Assembly: GCA_022827945.1 (NCBI GenBank)
Contig: JAJEIT010000081.1
Span: 1-34,182, forward strand
Direction: 5' to 3'
Length of the DNA: 34,182 nucleotides
From: Dehalococcoidia bacterium
Lineage (GTDB): Bacteria > Chloroflexota > Dehalococcoidia > Tepidiformales > Tepidiformaceae
In this document: in pieces, positions 1 to 7,606 of the stretch
Position numbering within the stretch: position 1 is the stretch's first letter
How the letters are laid out: every line of letters starts with the position of its first letter
The notes under the pieces: model-generated
Databases searched by the model: none
Seen by the model: only the letters and a program-made list of their open reading frames with translations
Told to the model about the DNA's origin: nothing
Translations under genes and position numbers: made by a program

Positions 1-2
1 CG

Positions 3-584
3 GCGCTCTACACCTACGGGCGCTTCGGGGAGGCGCGCGACGCCGTCATCGCCGTCCTGGACACGGGCGACCGTGCCTGGGATTTCGAGACCGTCCCCGC
101 AGAGCGGGTTGAAGACGCTTTCGAGCGGACGCGCGAGTGGCTCGCCCCGCTCGGGGACCACTACGCCGCTCACGGACCCGACCCTGATGTCCTGCCCGAG
201 CGGGACTTCGAGGCGGGCACCTGGCGCTGCTCCTCCTGCCCCTTCCTCGCCACCTGCCAGCCGCAGGCCGGAGAGGAGACGGGCGAGGAGGAGGAAACGC
301 CCGAGGTGAGCGACGGGGAGGCCCGCGAAGCGGTCTCCGCCTACGTCGCCGCCAGGGAGGCCCTGCGCGAGCCCGAGCAGGCGAAGCGGCAGGCCCTCGA
401 CACCCTCAAGGCGTGGATGCGCCACAAGGGCTCGGCCAAGGCCGAACTCAAGGGCCACACGGTCAGCCTCGTGCGCAGCACGCGCTACGCGGTCGACCAC
501 AAGCGCCTCAACGCCCTCCTCGACGCGGAGACGCGCAAGGAGATCGTCACCGAGCAGACCTCCGAATCGGTCCGCATCACCTGA
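3..584 (+). CDS. RecB/Cas4-like PD-(D/E)XK nuclease, C-terminal part (5' end outside window)
   Basis: The frame is open from the first bases of the window to the TGA at 582-584, so only the C-terminal ~193 codons are seen. It contains a Cys cluster C-S-S-C-P-F-L-A-T-C, the C-x2-C-x5-C end of the iron-sulphur cluster typical of RecB/AddB/Cas4-like nucleases, preceded by a family-like helical stretch. The catalytic D/E-x-K residues would lie upstream and are not visible. The last ~95 residues, after an acidic E-rich linker, are helical and charged. The SSB gene follows after a hairpin. In this setting it probably acts in end resection or recombination of an integrative element or phage. Family assignment rests on the Cys pattern and context, so function is an inference. 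Confidence 0.6.
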   Translation, partial: ALYTYGRFGEARDAVIAVLDTGDRAWDFETVPAERVEDAFERTREWLAPLGDHYAAHGPDPDVLPERDFEAGTWRCSSCPFLATCQPQAGEETGEEEETPEVSDGEAREAVSAYVAAREALREPEQAKRQALDTLKAWMRHKGSAKAELKGHTVSLVRSTRYAVDHKRLNALLDAETRKEIVTEQTSESVRIT

Positions 585-613
585 GCCAGCCGCTCCTACC
601 GGAGCGCCATCAC

Positions 614-643
614 GGGGCTTCCTCTCACGCGAGGGGCGGCCCC
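614..643 (+). terminator. Intergenic hairpin after the nuclease gene
   Basis: An imperfect GC stem (ggggc...cctc / gagg...gcccc) begins 30 nt after the nuclease stop and is followed by the T-rich stretch cttcgtttcc. The same layout, including the leading catcacgggg and trailing ttcgtttcc, recurs after the SSB gene at 1171-1196. It is probably an intrinsic terminator or an mRNA-stabilising processing hairpin. Confidence 0.45.
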
Positions 644-726
644 GCCTTCGTTTCCGCCCGGGTCGCGGTCTCACCGCTACCCCCACCACTGACGCCAACC
701 ACCACCACCAAGAGGAGATTCCAGAA

Positions 727-1131
727 ATGTCACGCACGATCAATCGAGTCGAACTGCTGGGCCGCGTCGGGACCGATCCCGAGATGCGGCAGAGCCAGGG
801 CGGCACCCCCGTCACCCAGTTCCGCATGGCCACCGACCGCCGCCGCCAGAACGGCGAGACGGAGGCCGACTGGCACTCCGTCGTCTGCTGGGGCAGGCAG
901 GCCGAGGCCGTGGCCGAGTACGTGAGGAAGGGCAACCGCCTCTACGTCTCCGGCTCGCTCGCCCAGAACAGCTTCGAGAGCGAGGAAGGGCAGCGCATCC
1001 ACCGCACCGAGGTCCACGCCCGCGAGGTCGTCTTCCTCGACTCCAACGGGAACGGCAACGGCCGCTCCGGCGATCGGGAAGAGGCGACCGGCGAGGCCGT
1101 CACGGAGGCGGCGGGCCCCACGCCCTTCTAG
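727..1131 (+). CDS. ssb: Single-stranded DNA-binding protein
   Basis: This 134-aa protein has the bacterial SSB OB-fold from residue 1 to about 108. Family landmarks are N-R-V-E-L-L-G-R-V-G-x-D-P-E near the start, the strand F-R-M-A-T-D-R, the W-H-S-V-V-C-W-G core and Y-V-S-G-S-L. A short flexible Asn/Gly and Glu-rich tail ends in G-P-T-P-F. It keeps the Pro-Phe tip that recruits partner proteins but lacks the strong run of acidic residues seen in chromosomal SSBs. It coats single-stranded DNA during replication or recombination. The ATG at 727 is preceded by AGAGGAGAT at good spacing. Its position between a RecB-like nuclease and a RadC-like gene suggests an accessory SSB carried by a mobile element rather than the housekeeping copy. 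Confidence 0.93.
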   Translation: MSRTINRVELLGRVGTDPEMRQSQGGTPVTQFRMATDRRRQNGETEADWHSVVCWGRQAEAVAEYVRKGNRLYVSGSLAQNSFESEEGQRIHRTEVHAREVVFLDSNGNGNGRSGDREEATGEAVTEAAGPTPF

Positions 1132-1170
1132 CCCAACCGACCACTGCCGCCCGACAGGCGGGCGCATCAC

Positions 1171-1196
1171 GGGGCCGTCCCTTCGGGGGCGGCCCC
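1171..1196 (+). terminator. UUCG-capped terminator hairpin after ssb
   Basis: An 11-bp stem (ggggccgtccc / ggggcggcccc, one G-U pair) is closed by the very stable C(UUCG)G tetraloop and followed by gctttcgtttcc. It lies 40 nt after the ssb stop and upstream of the RBS of the next gene. This is a good intrinsic terminator candidate, with a weak U tract. Confidence 0.65.
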
Positions 1197-1238
1197 GCTT
1201 TCGTTTCCGACCACCCAACACGAGAAGGAGAACCCCAC

Positions 1239-1739
1239 GTGTCACCGACCAACCGAGAACTCCCCTGCGTGAGCAGGCACACCCTGGTCATGACCCTGCT
1301 CGAGGGCCCCGACCACTACAACGGCCACTGCACCTGCGACCGCTGGTCCTACCGGACGGACGACTGGGCCGACCTCGGGATGAAGTGGGCCTGGCACTAC
1401 ATCGCCGCGTCCGAAGGCCCCACGGACGACTCCCTCGTCCGCAAGACCGTCCGGGCGGAGCTCGAGGCCATCGACAACTACGGCGGCGACTGCCGCGGCT
1501 GCGGCACGCCCGTCGTCAAGGGGCGGACCTGGTGCCGCACCTGCGAGGACGCCACCGACGACGAGTGCGGCGACAACTGCGAGCGCAACTGCTGCTGGGA
1601 GGAGACCGTCGCCCGGCGCGTCGCCCGCGACGAAGCCCACCAGACCGACCCCTGCCCGGACTGCGGCAACTGCCGCACCTGCGAGGAGCCCGACTCCCCC
1701 GACCACGAGGACTGCATCTGCGTGGAGGCGGGATCGTGA
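1239..1739 (+). CDS. Small Cys-rich protein, putative zinc-binding
   Basis: This 166-aa protein of unknown function starts at GTG 1239 behind GAGAAGGAGA. The N-terminal half has a compact motif, G-H-C-T-C-D-R-W-S-Y-x-T-D-D-W-A-D-L-G followed by H-Y-x-A. A closely similar motif occurs near the C-terminus of the gene at 2331, so the two share a domain. The C-terminal half has about a dozen cysteines in C-x2-C pairs (C-R-G-C, C-R-T-C, C-P-D-C, C-R-T-C) and very many Asp/Glu, consistent with several zinc-binding knuckles. No catalytic motif or signal peptide is visible. The stop overlaps the start of the RadC-like gene by 4 nt (GTGA), implying translational coupling. DNA or protein binding is plausible but not shown. 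Confidence 0.7.
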   Translation: MSPTNRELPCVSRHTLVMTLLEGPDHYNGHCTCDRWSYRTDDWADLGMKWAWHYIAASEGPTDDSLVRKTVRAELEAIDNYGGDCRGCGTPVVKGRTWCRTCEDATDDECGDNCERNCCWEETVARRVARDEAHQTDPCPDCGNCRTCEEPDSPDHEDCICVEAGS

Positions 1740-2230
1740 CCGCCCCGCCGCAGGCCGACGCCCTCCTCGAGGCGCTGCGCGCCAACCTGCACGTCCTCAA
1801 CGAGCTGGCCGTGCGCTACGAGGTCGAAACCGACCCCGGTCGCGCGGACGGCGGTCCCTCCATCACCTGCCTGGAGGACGTGCGCCGCCTCCTCGGGGAG
1901 GAGATGGGCGCGCTCTGCCAGGAGCAGGTGCGCGTGCTCCTGCTCGACCGCCGCAACCGCGTCGTCGGGCAGAGAACGATCTACCAGGGCAACGCCTTCT
2001 CCGCGATCGTCAGGCCGGCCGAGGTGCTGCGCCCGGCGGTGGTGGAGGGCGTCCCCCACCTCATCGTCGCCCACAACCACCCCTCCGCCGACCCCTCGCC
2101 CAGCCCCCAGGACATACAGGTCACGAAGGAACTGGTGCAGGCGGCGGAGCTGCTGGGCCTGAAGCTCCTCGACCACGTCGTCATCGGCGGGGACGAGGCC
2201 GTCAGCCTCAAGGACCACGGAGTCCTCTAG
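1736..2230 (+). CDS. RadC-like JAB/JAMM-domain protein
   Basis: This 164-aa protein is read from GTG 1736, which overlaps the previous stop in a GTGA junction. The RadC/MPN domain fills most of the protein. The metal-binding JAMM motif H-N-H-P-S-A-D-P-S-P-S-P-Q-D is at about residues 113-126 (His113, His115 and Asp126 as metal ligands), and G-L-K-L-L-D-H-V-V-I-G, typical of RadC, follows. The helix-hairpin-helix region of longer chromosomal RadC proteins (~220 aa) is absent, as in many copies on phages and integrative elements. Such proteins are often called DNA repair or anti-restriction factors, but their reaction is not firmly known. The assignment to the family is strong; the role is uncertain. 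Confidence 0.88.
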   Translation: MTAPPQADALLEALRANLHVLNELAVRYEVETDPGRADGGPSITCLEDVRRLLGEEMGALCQEQVRVLLLDRRNRVVGQRTIYQGNAFSAIVRPAEVLRPAVVEGVPHLIVAHNHPSADPSPSPQDIQVTKELVQAAELLGLKLLDHVVIGGDEAVSLKDHGVL

Positions 2231-2272
2231 CCCACCTCACCACGACCGGAGTCCCTCCGCGGCCCGGCACCA

Positions 2273-2293
2273 CGCGGGGGCGAGACCCCTGCG
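2273..2293 (+). terminator. Weak GC hairpin after the RadC-like gene
   Basis: A short stem, gcgggg / ccccTgc, with loop gcgaga lies 43 nt after the RadC stop. There is no U tract. It occupies the same position as the hairpins after the two preceding transcription units, but it may be only an mRNA-processing element or chance in GC-rich DNA. Confidence 0.25.
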
Positions 2294-2330
2294 CGTCCAC
2301 CCAGCCCACTCACCGAGAGGAGAACGAGCC

Positions 2331-2681
2331 ATGACCACCATCCGCGCCGTCCTGGACGACCGGCGGCGAACCTTCGTCACACAGCCCGCGGTCGAGGGGA
2401 CGCTCTGCGACGACTGTCCGCAGCCCGCGACCACCGAGATCGTCGACGACCCCTCCGGCGACTGCTGGGGTTGCTACTGCGGCCAGCACCTCGCCACGGA
2501 GCTGGAGGCGCTCGCGAAGCTGCCCTCGTGGTGGCTTCCCCACGACCTGACCGTGTCGCTCCAGGCCGCTCCCCGCTTCTACGCGGGGCGCTGCGGCTGC
2601 GGCGGCTGGTCCCTGGAGACGGGCGACTGGTGCGAGCTGGGCGCCGCCTTCGGGGCGCACTACCTGGAGGCCGCCTCGTGA
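2331..2681 (+). CDS. Small Cys-rich protein, paralogous module to the 1239 gene
   Basis: This 116-aa protein of unknown function starts at ATG behind GAGAGGAGAA. Cysteines occur as C-D-D-C near residue 26 and C-W-G-C-Y-C near residue 45. They are followed by a C-terminal motif, G-R-C-G-C-G-G-W-S-L-E-T-G-D-W-C-E-L-G with H-Y-L-E-A-A. That motif parallels the N-terminal half of the 166-aa protein encoded at 1239, so the two genes share a duplicated domain in different contexts. Zn binding is likely from the spacing of Cys pairs. It overlaps the next gene by 4 nt (GTGA), so it is probably co-translated with it. Nothing in the sequence identifies a substrate or partner. Confidence 0.7.
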   Translation: MTTIRAVLDDRRRTFVTQPAVEGTLCDDCPQPATTEIVDDPSGDCWGCYCGQHLATELEALAKLPSWWLPHDLTVSLQAAPRFYAGRCGCGGWSLETGDWCELGAAFGAHYLEAAS

Positions 2682-3316
2682 ACGCCGACGACCTGCACAC
2701 CATCAGCGCCGGGGGCTTCTCCGCCACGGCCGACGCCTTCGCCCGGGACCCCGAGTCGGGGGGACTGTGGTTCCTCTCCATGGTGGGCTCCCAGACCGCC
2801 CTCAAGGCGATCTGGGCTTCCCTCCTCAAGCAGCCGCCCGGACCCGCCCACCTCATCCGGGGAGCGGACGGCATGGCCCTCTCCGGCGGCTACCAGCGCT
2901 GCCACGTCCCCCGCGAGACGGTCGGCACATGGACGACCAAGATCGCCCGCCTGCCCGTCTGCGGCGGCTGGCATGGGCTCGTCTACACGAAGCTGGCGGA
3001 GTACGCCTTCGAGCGTGACGCCTTCCTGCTGCTCGCACCGAGCGAGGAGGAGGCGCCTGCTCTCCATCACCGCTTCCTCGACAAGCGCAGCCCCCTGCCG
3101 TTGCACCGCTCCTGGGCGGACTGGCTCTGGCGGCGGTCGCTGGCGAAGGGGGAGACCGTTCCCCTCCAGTCGGAGGGCGTCGTCGCCTACCGCTGCGACC
3201 CTGACGCGGAGTCACTGAGGGAAGACCTCTCGGTGGCTGTCGCCTCGGGGCTGCTCACCCTCCCACGGGAGGAGCCATTCTCACCGACCACCTACCGGAA
3301 AGGAGACACGTCATGA
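2678..3316 (+). CDS. Hypothetical protein, operon-linked to the methyltransferase
   Basis: This 212-aa soluble protein is read from GTG 2678, overlapping the upstream stop by 4 nt. It also overlaps the ATG of the methyltransferase gene by 4 nt, so three genes are translationally coupled. The sequence has several Trp residues and the segment H-R-S-W-A-D-W-L-W-R-R-S, but no motif that I can tie to a known family. There is no signal peptide or transmembrane segment. Position suggests that it works with the following DNA methyltransferase or the helicase further down, perhaps as a specificity or structural partner. That is inference only. Confidence 0.65.
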   Translation: MNADDLHTISAGGFSATADAFARDPESGGLWFLSMVGSQTALKAIWASLLKQPPGPAHLIRGADGMALSGGYQRCHVPRETVGTWTTKIARLPVCGGWHGLVYTKLAEYAFERDAFLLLAPSEEEAPALHHRFLDKRSPLPLHRSWADWLWRRSLAKGETVPLQSEGVVAYRCDPDAESLREDLSVAVASGLLTLPREEPFSPTTYRKGDTS

Positions 3317-4350
3317 GACTGGCCGCACAGGCGAAGGGAGGGTTTTACCCGACGCCGCCACGAGTCACCGACCTGATCGCGGAGCTCATCCAGCCCCCCG
3401 CCGGCTACGCCCGCGACGACGAGACGCTCCGCATCCTCGACCCCTGCTGCGGTGAAGGGACGGCCCTGGCCGGGTTGGCGGACGCCCTGAGGAAGCCGCA
3501 CGCCGCGGACGTGGAGACGTTCGGGGTGGAGCTTCACAGCGAGCGCGCGGAGGAGGCGAAGGCTCGCCTCGACCACGTGCTCGGGACGGACCTCTTCCAG
3601 ACCTCGATCGCCAACGGCGCCTTCGGGCTCCTCTACCTCAACCCGCCCTACGATTTCGACTCGGGGGAGGAGAAGCGCGTCGAGCACAGCTTCCTCACCC
3701 ATTGCACGCGCTACCTGGCGGAGGACGGACTGCTCGTCCTCGTCGTGCCCCGCCACCGCCTCGCGGTCTCGGCCCGCTACCTGGCCTCGCACTACGCGCG
3801 GCTGGAGGGGTGGGCCTTCCCCGACCCGGAGCGCGAGGCCTACGACCAGGTCGTCGTCCTCGGCACACGCAAGGCCGACGTGTTCCACGAGGCCCATGCG
3901 GAGGAGCGCATCCAGCAGTGGGTCGCGGGGGACGTGGCGACGCTCACCCCTCGCCGCTACCCCCTCTACGTCGCGAAAGCGACGCCGGCGGGGGACGTGC
4001 TCTTCGCCAGGCGCTCCATCGACCCCGTCGCGGCCGCCTCCGAGGCGCGCGACTCGGGGCTCTGGGCCAGCACCGCCGTCACCGACCTGCTCTGGCCCGC
4101 GAAGGACCAGCGCACCAGGCCGCTCATGCCGCTCCGGCGCGGCCACCTAGCCATGCTCGTGGCGGCGGGCTTCCTCGACAACCTCCAATTGGAGGCCGAG
4201 GGCAGCCGCATCCTCGTCAAGGGGCGCACCTCGAAAGAAATGGTGCTGGCGGAGCGCACGCCCACGAAGGAGACCTTCCGCGAACGGCTCTCCACCACCG
4301 TCGTCGCCCTCGACCTGGACTCCGGCCAGGTCACCGACATCGCCGCTTAG
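3313..4350 (+). CDS. N6-adenine-type DNA methyltransferase (DUF6094-like)
   Basis: This 345-aa class I SAM-dependent methyltransferase has the SAM-binding motif I, D-P-C-C-G-E-G-T, at residues 43-50, preceded by F-Y-P-T-P-P near residue 11. The acidic strand F-G-V-E-L follows near residue 70. The catalytic motif IV N-P-P-Y is at 110-113, which marks modification of an exocyclic amino group, most often N6 of adenine. The Rossmann domain spans about 1-220; the remaining ~125 residues carry no familiar domain and may help bind DNA. The arrangement with a downstream SF2 helicase that has a zinc ribbon is common on actinobacterial and proteobacterial integrative elements. Whether it protects element DNA or modifies host DNA is not evident. 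ATG 3313 overlaps the upstream gene in an ATGA junction, with GGAAAGGAG as the RBS. Confidence 0.85.
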   Translation: MRLAAQAKGGFYPTPPRVTDLIAELIQPPAGYARDDETLRILDPCCGEGTALAGLADALRKPHAADVETFGVELHSERAEEAKARLDHVLGTDLFQTSIANGAFGLLYLNPPYDFDSGEEKRVEHSFLTHCTRYLAEDGLLVLVVPRHRLAVSARYLASHYARLEGWAFPDPEREAYDQVVVLGTRKADVFHEAHAEERIQQWVAGDVATLTPRRYPLYVAKATPAGDVLFARRSIDPVAAASEARDSGLWASTAVTDLLWPAKDQRTRPLMPLRRGHLAMLVAAGFLDNLQLEAEGSRILVKGRTSKEMVLAERTPTKETFRERLSTTVVALDLDSGQVTDIAA

Positions 4351-4406
4351 TTTCAAGCCGCCTCCATCGGGCGGCTCCCGACGGATCGACGCCGATCCGC
4401 ATAGCA

Positions 4407-4444
4407 CGAGGCCCCGCCTGCCACCCTTGGCTAGCGGGGCCTCG
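4407..4444 (+). terminator. Intrinsic terminator after the methyltransferase gene
   Basis: A perfect 11-bp stem, cgaggccccgc / gcggggcctcg, has a 16-nt loop and is followed by ctgtatagg. Two smaller inverted repeats sit just upstream, at about 4359-4376 (gccgcc / gggcggc) and 4382-4399 (cggatc / gatccg). The methyltransferase stop is at 4350, so this cluster marks the end of that transcription unit and separates it from the helicase gene. Confidence 0.75.
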
Positions 4445-4493
4445 CTGTATAGGAACGGCCGCACGGGTGGCCGCCCCGAAACGTTACACGACC

Positions 4494-4530
4494 GGGGGCG
4501 CTTCCAGAACCTGCGCACTGAAGCGCCCCC
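4494..4530 (+). terminator. Second strong hairpin in the helicase leader
   Basis: A perfect 10-bp stem, gggggcgctt / aagcgccccc, with a 17-nt loop lies between the main terminator and the helicase start at 4608. It has no U tract. It could be a second terminator or a leader structure affecting helicase expression; the sequence does not decide between these. Confidence 0.35.
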
Positions 4531-4607
4531 CCGCCTCCTCAATGGTGGTGGGCGCAGTGCGTCCAGGTCCTGGTGTCGTCCCACTCACACGGAGAAGGAG
4601 ACACACC

Positions 4608-4833
4608 ATGGACCTCAGCGAGTTCATCGACACCTACCGGGACGCCATCGCCCAGCGCGTCGTCGAGTCCTACCCGCCCCGCTACCGGCCCTCCGAGAAC
4701 GGACGCGCGCTTCCGGCTCTCCTCAGGACTCCCCTGGGGGCGCAGGCGGACGCCATCCGCGGCGCCGCCCTCTCCCTCGAGACCCACCGCGGCACCACCG
4801 TCGTGGGCGAGATGGGGACCGGCAAGACCTTCA
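4608..4833 (+). CDS. SF2 helicase, exon 1 (split by group II intron)
   Basis: This exon encodes residues 1-75 plus the first base of codon 76 of an SF2 helicase. It starts at ATG 4608 behind GGAGAAGGAGA. It contains Q-A-D-A-I-R-G-A (a Q-motif-like segment) and the Walker A motif G-E-M-G-T-G-K-T at residues 67-74. The group II intron begins at G4834. Without splicing the frame runs into a stop at 4854, giving an 82-aa dead-end peptide. Joining A4833 to T7670 gives codon ATC (Ile76) and continues in frame as G-K-T-F-I-G-A-S-A-A-H-L-A-G-F. The joined product is 568 aa. Function of the whole protein is described under exon 2. Confidence 0.85.
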
Positions 4834-5099
4834 GTGCGCCGCGTAACGCGGCATAGGATACCCGGCTCAGTCGGGAAGAACTCGGAGTAAGTTCTTGGGC
4901 CAACCAACCCACCCCGAAGCGAAAGCCGAGGGGGACAACAGCATGTCGGTAAGAGCGGCTACAGCCCGAAAGCGTTGTAGGACTGGTTCCGCAAGGCCCG
5001 CGCGATACGGTGAAAGCTTGATTGCCTGAACCCCAGTTCCCACGTGGTGTTATTGCCACCCGCCGGTAGAACGCTTGCAACCCGGCGCCGCCCATTGCA

Positions 5100-5120
5100 C
5101 TGGTCTGATGAAGGGACCAG
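5100..5120 (+). other. Group II intron EBS1 hairpin
   Basis: A stem ctggtc / gaccag displays the loop tgatgaagg. TGAAGG (5109-5114) pairs over six bases with CCTTCA at 4828-4833, the last six bases of exon 1. This is the expected target-recognition element of intron domain I and determines where the intron splices and homes. Confidence 0.75.
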
Positions 5121-5307
5121 CGCAACTCCGATGAGCGGACGATGACCAGTGTGGTCATCCAAGGGAACGAACGGGGCACCTAAGTCGCGCTAGAACGTCC
5201 TATGTCAACGGAACGCGGGATGGCCTACGGGGGGAGACCCCCATGGTCACGGAGTCCTCGTAGTAGTCCGAGCCGGGGAAAGCCCGGCACATGGCGAAGG
5301 AGGACAG

Positions 5308-7140
5308 GTGTCAACGACGAACAAACACAGAGAGGTATGCAGAATGCAAAACGCCGAAACTGTACTGAACGTCATACGCGAACGCGGAAAACGCGGACTG
5401 CCGCTGGAGAACATCTATCGGCTGCTCTACAACCGGAAACTGTACCTGCGGGCCTACGGGCGTATCTACTCAAACCAGGGAGCTACGACCAAAGGAACCA
5501 CCGCAGAGACCGTGGACGGTATGTCACTGGCGAAGATCGACCGCATCATCGAAGCCTTGCGCTACGAGCGGTTCAGATGGACGCCGGTGCGACGGGTCAA
5601 CATTCCCAAGCCTAACGGCAAGACCCGCGCCCTGGGCATACCGACGTGGACGGACAAGCTGCTGCAAGAGGTCATCCGGATGATTCTGGAAGCCTACTAC
5701 GAGCCGCAGTTTTCCGACCGCTCCCACGGCTTTCGGCCCGACCGGGGGTGCCACACCGCCTTGAGCAACGTGACCACCCACTGGACCGGTGTCCGCTGGT
5801 TCGTCGAGGGCGACATCAAAGGGTGCTTTGACAACATCGACCACGAAGTCCTGTTGTCGGTGCTCGGCGAGAAGCTCCACGACAACCGATTCCTACGCCT
5901 GCTGAGGTACCTACTGAAAGCAGGCTACGTGGAGGACTGGAGCTATGGCCGCACGCTGAGCGGGACACCGCAAGGCGGCATCGTCAGCCCCATCCTCGCC
6001 AACATCTACCTAGACCGGTTGGACAAGTTTGTCGAGAACGTGCTGATACCAGCCCACACCCGTGGCTCAGACCGGAGGGACAACCGCGAGTACACACGTT
6101 TGATGAACCAGGCGGCCCGCCGGAGGAAGCAGGGGAACCACGCCGAGGCACTGCAACTGCGCAAGCAGATGCGACAACTGCCGTCGCGTGACCCCTACGA
6201 CCCCGGCTACCGCCGGTTACGATACGTGCGCTACGCGGACGACTTCGTGCTGGGTTTCATCGGGCCAAAGGCCGAAGCCCAACAGGTAAGGGAGTCCCTG
6301 GAAACGTTCCTGCGCGATTCGCTCAAGCTGGAGCTATCCAGGGAGAAAACTCTCATCACCCACGCCACCAGCCAGGCGGCGCGGTTCCTCGGCTACGAAC
6401 TCGTGAACCAGCAGGCCAACGACCAAATCGACCGCAACGGTCGGCGCAGGGTCAACGGCCAAATTGGATTGCGAGTCCCCGCCGAAGTCATCGAACAACA
6501 TTGCCGAGCCTACATGCGCAAAGGCAAACCGGCACACCGCAACCATCTGATCCACGACGAGGACTACTCCATCGTGGGACAGTACCAGTCGGAGTTCCGG
6601 GGCGTCGTCAACTACTACCTTCTGGCCCACAACGTCTCCCATCTCGGGAAACTGCGAGCGGTCATGGAGCGGTCGCTGACAAGAACCCTTGCGGCAAAGC
6701 ACAAGTCCACCGCACGGAAGATACGACGCCGGTACAAAAGCGTCGTGGAAACCGAGCACGGACCACGCGTCTGCCTTCGGGTCATCAAGCAGCGGGATAA
6801 CGGCAAGCGCCCTCTCGTGGCGCAATTCGGTGGCATACCCCTGAAACGGCAACGGCAGGCCGTCCTAGTAGACCAACAGCCCCAACGGTACAGGAGTGAC
6901 CGCAACGAGCTCGTCAAACGGCTCGAAGCGGACGAGTGCGAGATGTGCGGCTCAACGGTGGACGTAGAAGTCCACCACATCCGCGCGCTTCGCGACCTGA
7001 ACGTGAAAGGCCAACGGGAAAAGCCCAGGTGGGTACAGCTCATGGCGGCGCGGAAACGCAAGACCCTCGTGGTCTGCCGGACGTGCCACAGGAGCATCCA
7101 CGCTGGGCGACCGCCGACGCAACACGCGTCAACAACCTAG
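5308..7140 (+). CDS. ltrA: Group II intron-encoded reverse transcriptase/maturase with HNH endonuclease
   Basis: This 610-aa protein starts at GTG 5308 behind AAGGAGGACAG. Reverse transcriptase motifs run from about residue 95 to 370: P-N-G-K-T-R-A-L-G-I-P near 102, S-H-G-F-R-P near 139, F-x-x-I-D-H near 174, P-Q-G-G-I-V-S-P near 221 and the catalytic Y-A-D-D at 309-312. The maturase (X) domain follows at roughly 390-500. The last ~70 residues form an HNH endonuclease with C-E-M-C near 544, H-H-I near 556 and C-R-T-C-H near 590. The protein helps the intron RNA fold and splice, nicks target DNA and copies the intron into it. RT, X and En domains all look intact, with no frameshift, so the element may still be mobile. 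Confidence 0.95.
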   Translation: MSTTNKHREVCRMQNAETVLNVIRERGKRGLPLENIYRLLYNRKLYLRAYGRIYSNQGATTKGTTAETVDGMSLAKIDRIIEALRYERFRWTPVRRVNIPKPNGKTRALGIPTWTDKLLQEVIRMILEAYYEPQFSDRSHGFRPDRGCHTALSNVTTHWTGVRWFVEGDIKGCFDNIDHEVLLSVLGEKLHDNRFLRLLRYLLKAGYVEDWSYGRTLSGTPQGGIVSPILANIYLDRLDKFVENVLIPAHTRGSDRRDNREYTRLMNQAARRRKQGNHAEALQLRKQMRQLPSRDPYDPGYRRLRYVRYADDFVLGFIGPKAEAQQVRESLETFLRDSLKLELSREKTLITHATSQAARFLGYELVNQQANDQIDRNGRRRVNGQIGLRVPAEVIEQHCRAYMRKGKPAHRNHLIHDEDYSIVGQYQSEFRGVVNYYLLAHNVSHLGKLRAVMERSLTRTLAAKHKSTARKIRRRYKSVVETEHGPRVCLRVIKQRDNGKRPLVAQFGGIPLKRQRQAVLVDQQPQRYRSDRNELVKRLEADECEMCGSTVDVEVHHIRALRDLNVKGQREKPRWVQLMAARKRKTLVVCRTCHRSIHAGRPPTQHASTT

Positions 7141-7214
7141 GAACGATTGACAGCGGGTAGGCTTCCTCGGTATCTGTACGATGACCGTCCAGACGCAAGG
7201 AGGAGTCACAACAG

Positions 7215-7463
7215 ATGGCATCTGACCATGCCGAACAGGGCCTACACCACCTACGTCTAGCCATGCTCGATGTACTCACCAGAGGTAAGTGCCTCGGTCC
7301 CACGGAGATAGGGCGACAAGCCGGTATCGAAAAGGGACTAGGCCACGGCTCGCGGTGGGGTTTCGTCATGACGGCCCTACTTGACCACATGGAAGAGCAG
7401 GGTCTCGTAGAACGGTGCACACAGTGGAACGGTCGCCCCGGATGGAGCGCGAAAGCGCGTTGA
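7215..7463 (+). CDS. Small winged-helix-like cargo protein inside the intron
   Basis: This 82-aa protein is encoded downstream of the maturase, still within intron domain IV. The ATG has a near-perfect Shine-Dalgarno AAGGAGGAG at 7197-7205, 9 nt upstream, which argues that it is translated. The sequence reads as a helix-turn-helix or winged helix: helix A-M-L-D-V-L near 16, P-T-E-I-G-R-Q-A-G-I near 29 as the putative turn and recognition helix, then L-L-D-H-M-E-E-Q-G-L-V-E-R, and a wing-like N-G-R-P-G-W at the end. Most group II introns encode only the RT protein. It might regulate intron expression or be an unrelated passenger. The fold call is from pattern only; no specific family is recognised. 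Confidence 0.65.
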   Translation: MASDHAEQGLHHLRLAMLDVLTRGKCLGPTEIGRQAGIEKGLGHGSRWGFVMTALLDHMEEQGLVERCTQWNGRPGWSAKAR

Positions 7464-7572
7464 GAAAAGGGGCTGCTACCGCCTTGAAGCCCGAAACCCC
7501 CTAGGTTGTGATACGCCCCGGTAGTGATTCCCTAACCGGAATACGTCAACACTATCGATACATGACACTGGA

Positions 7573-7606
7573 GAGCCGGATGCGGTGAAAGCCGCACGTC
7601 CGGTTC
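7573..7606 (+). ncRNA. Group II intron domain V (catalytic hairpin)
   Basis: A 34-nt hairpin begins gagccggatgcgg, continues with the GAAA loop and closes with ccgcacgtccggttc. It contains the AGC-type catalytic triad position at its base and the two-base bulge expected of domain V. Domain VI follows at about 7607-7669, built on the outer pairing ggccg / cggcc, with a probable branch-point adenosine in its 3' strand (ggtaactc). Confidence 0.93.
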
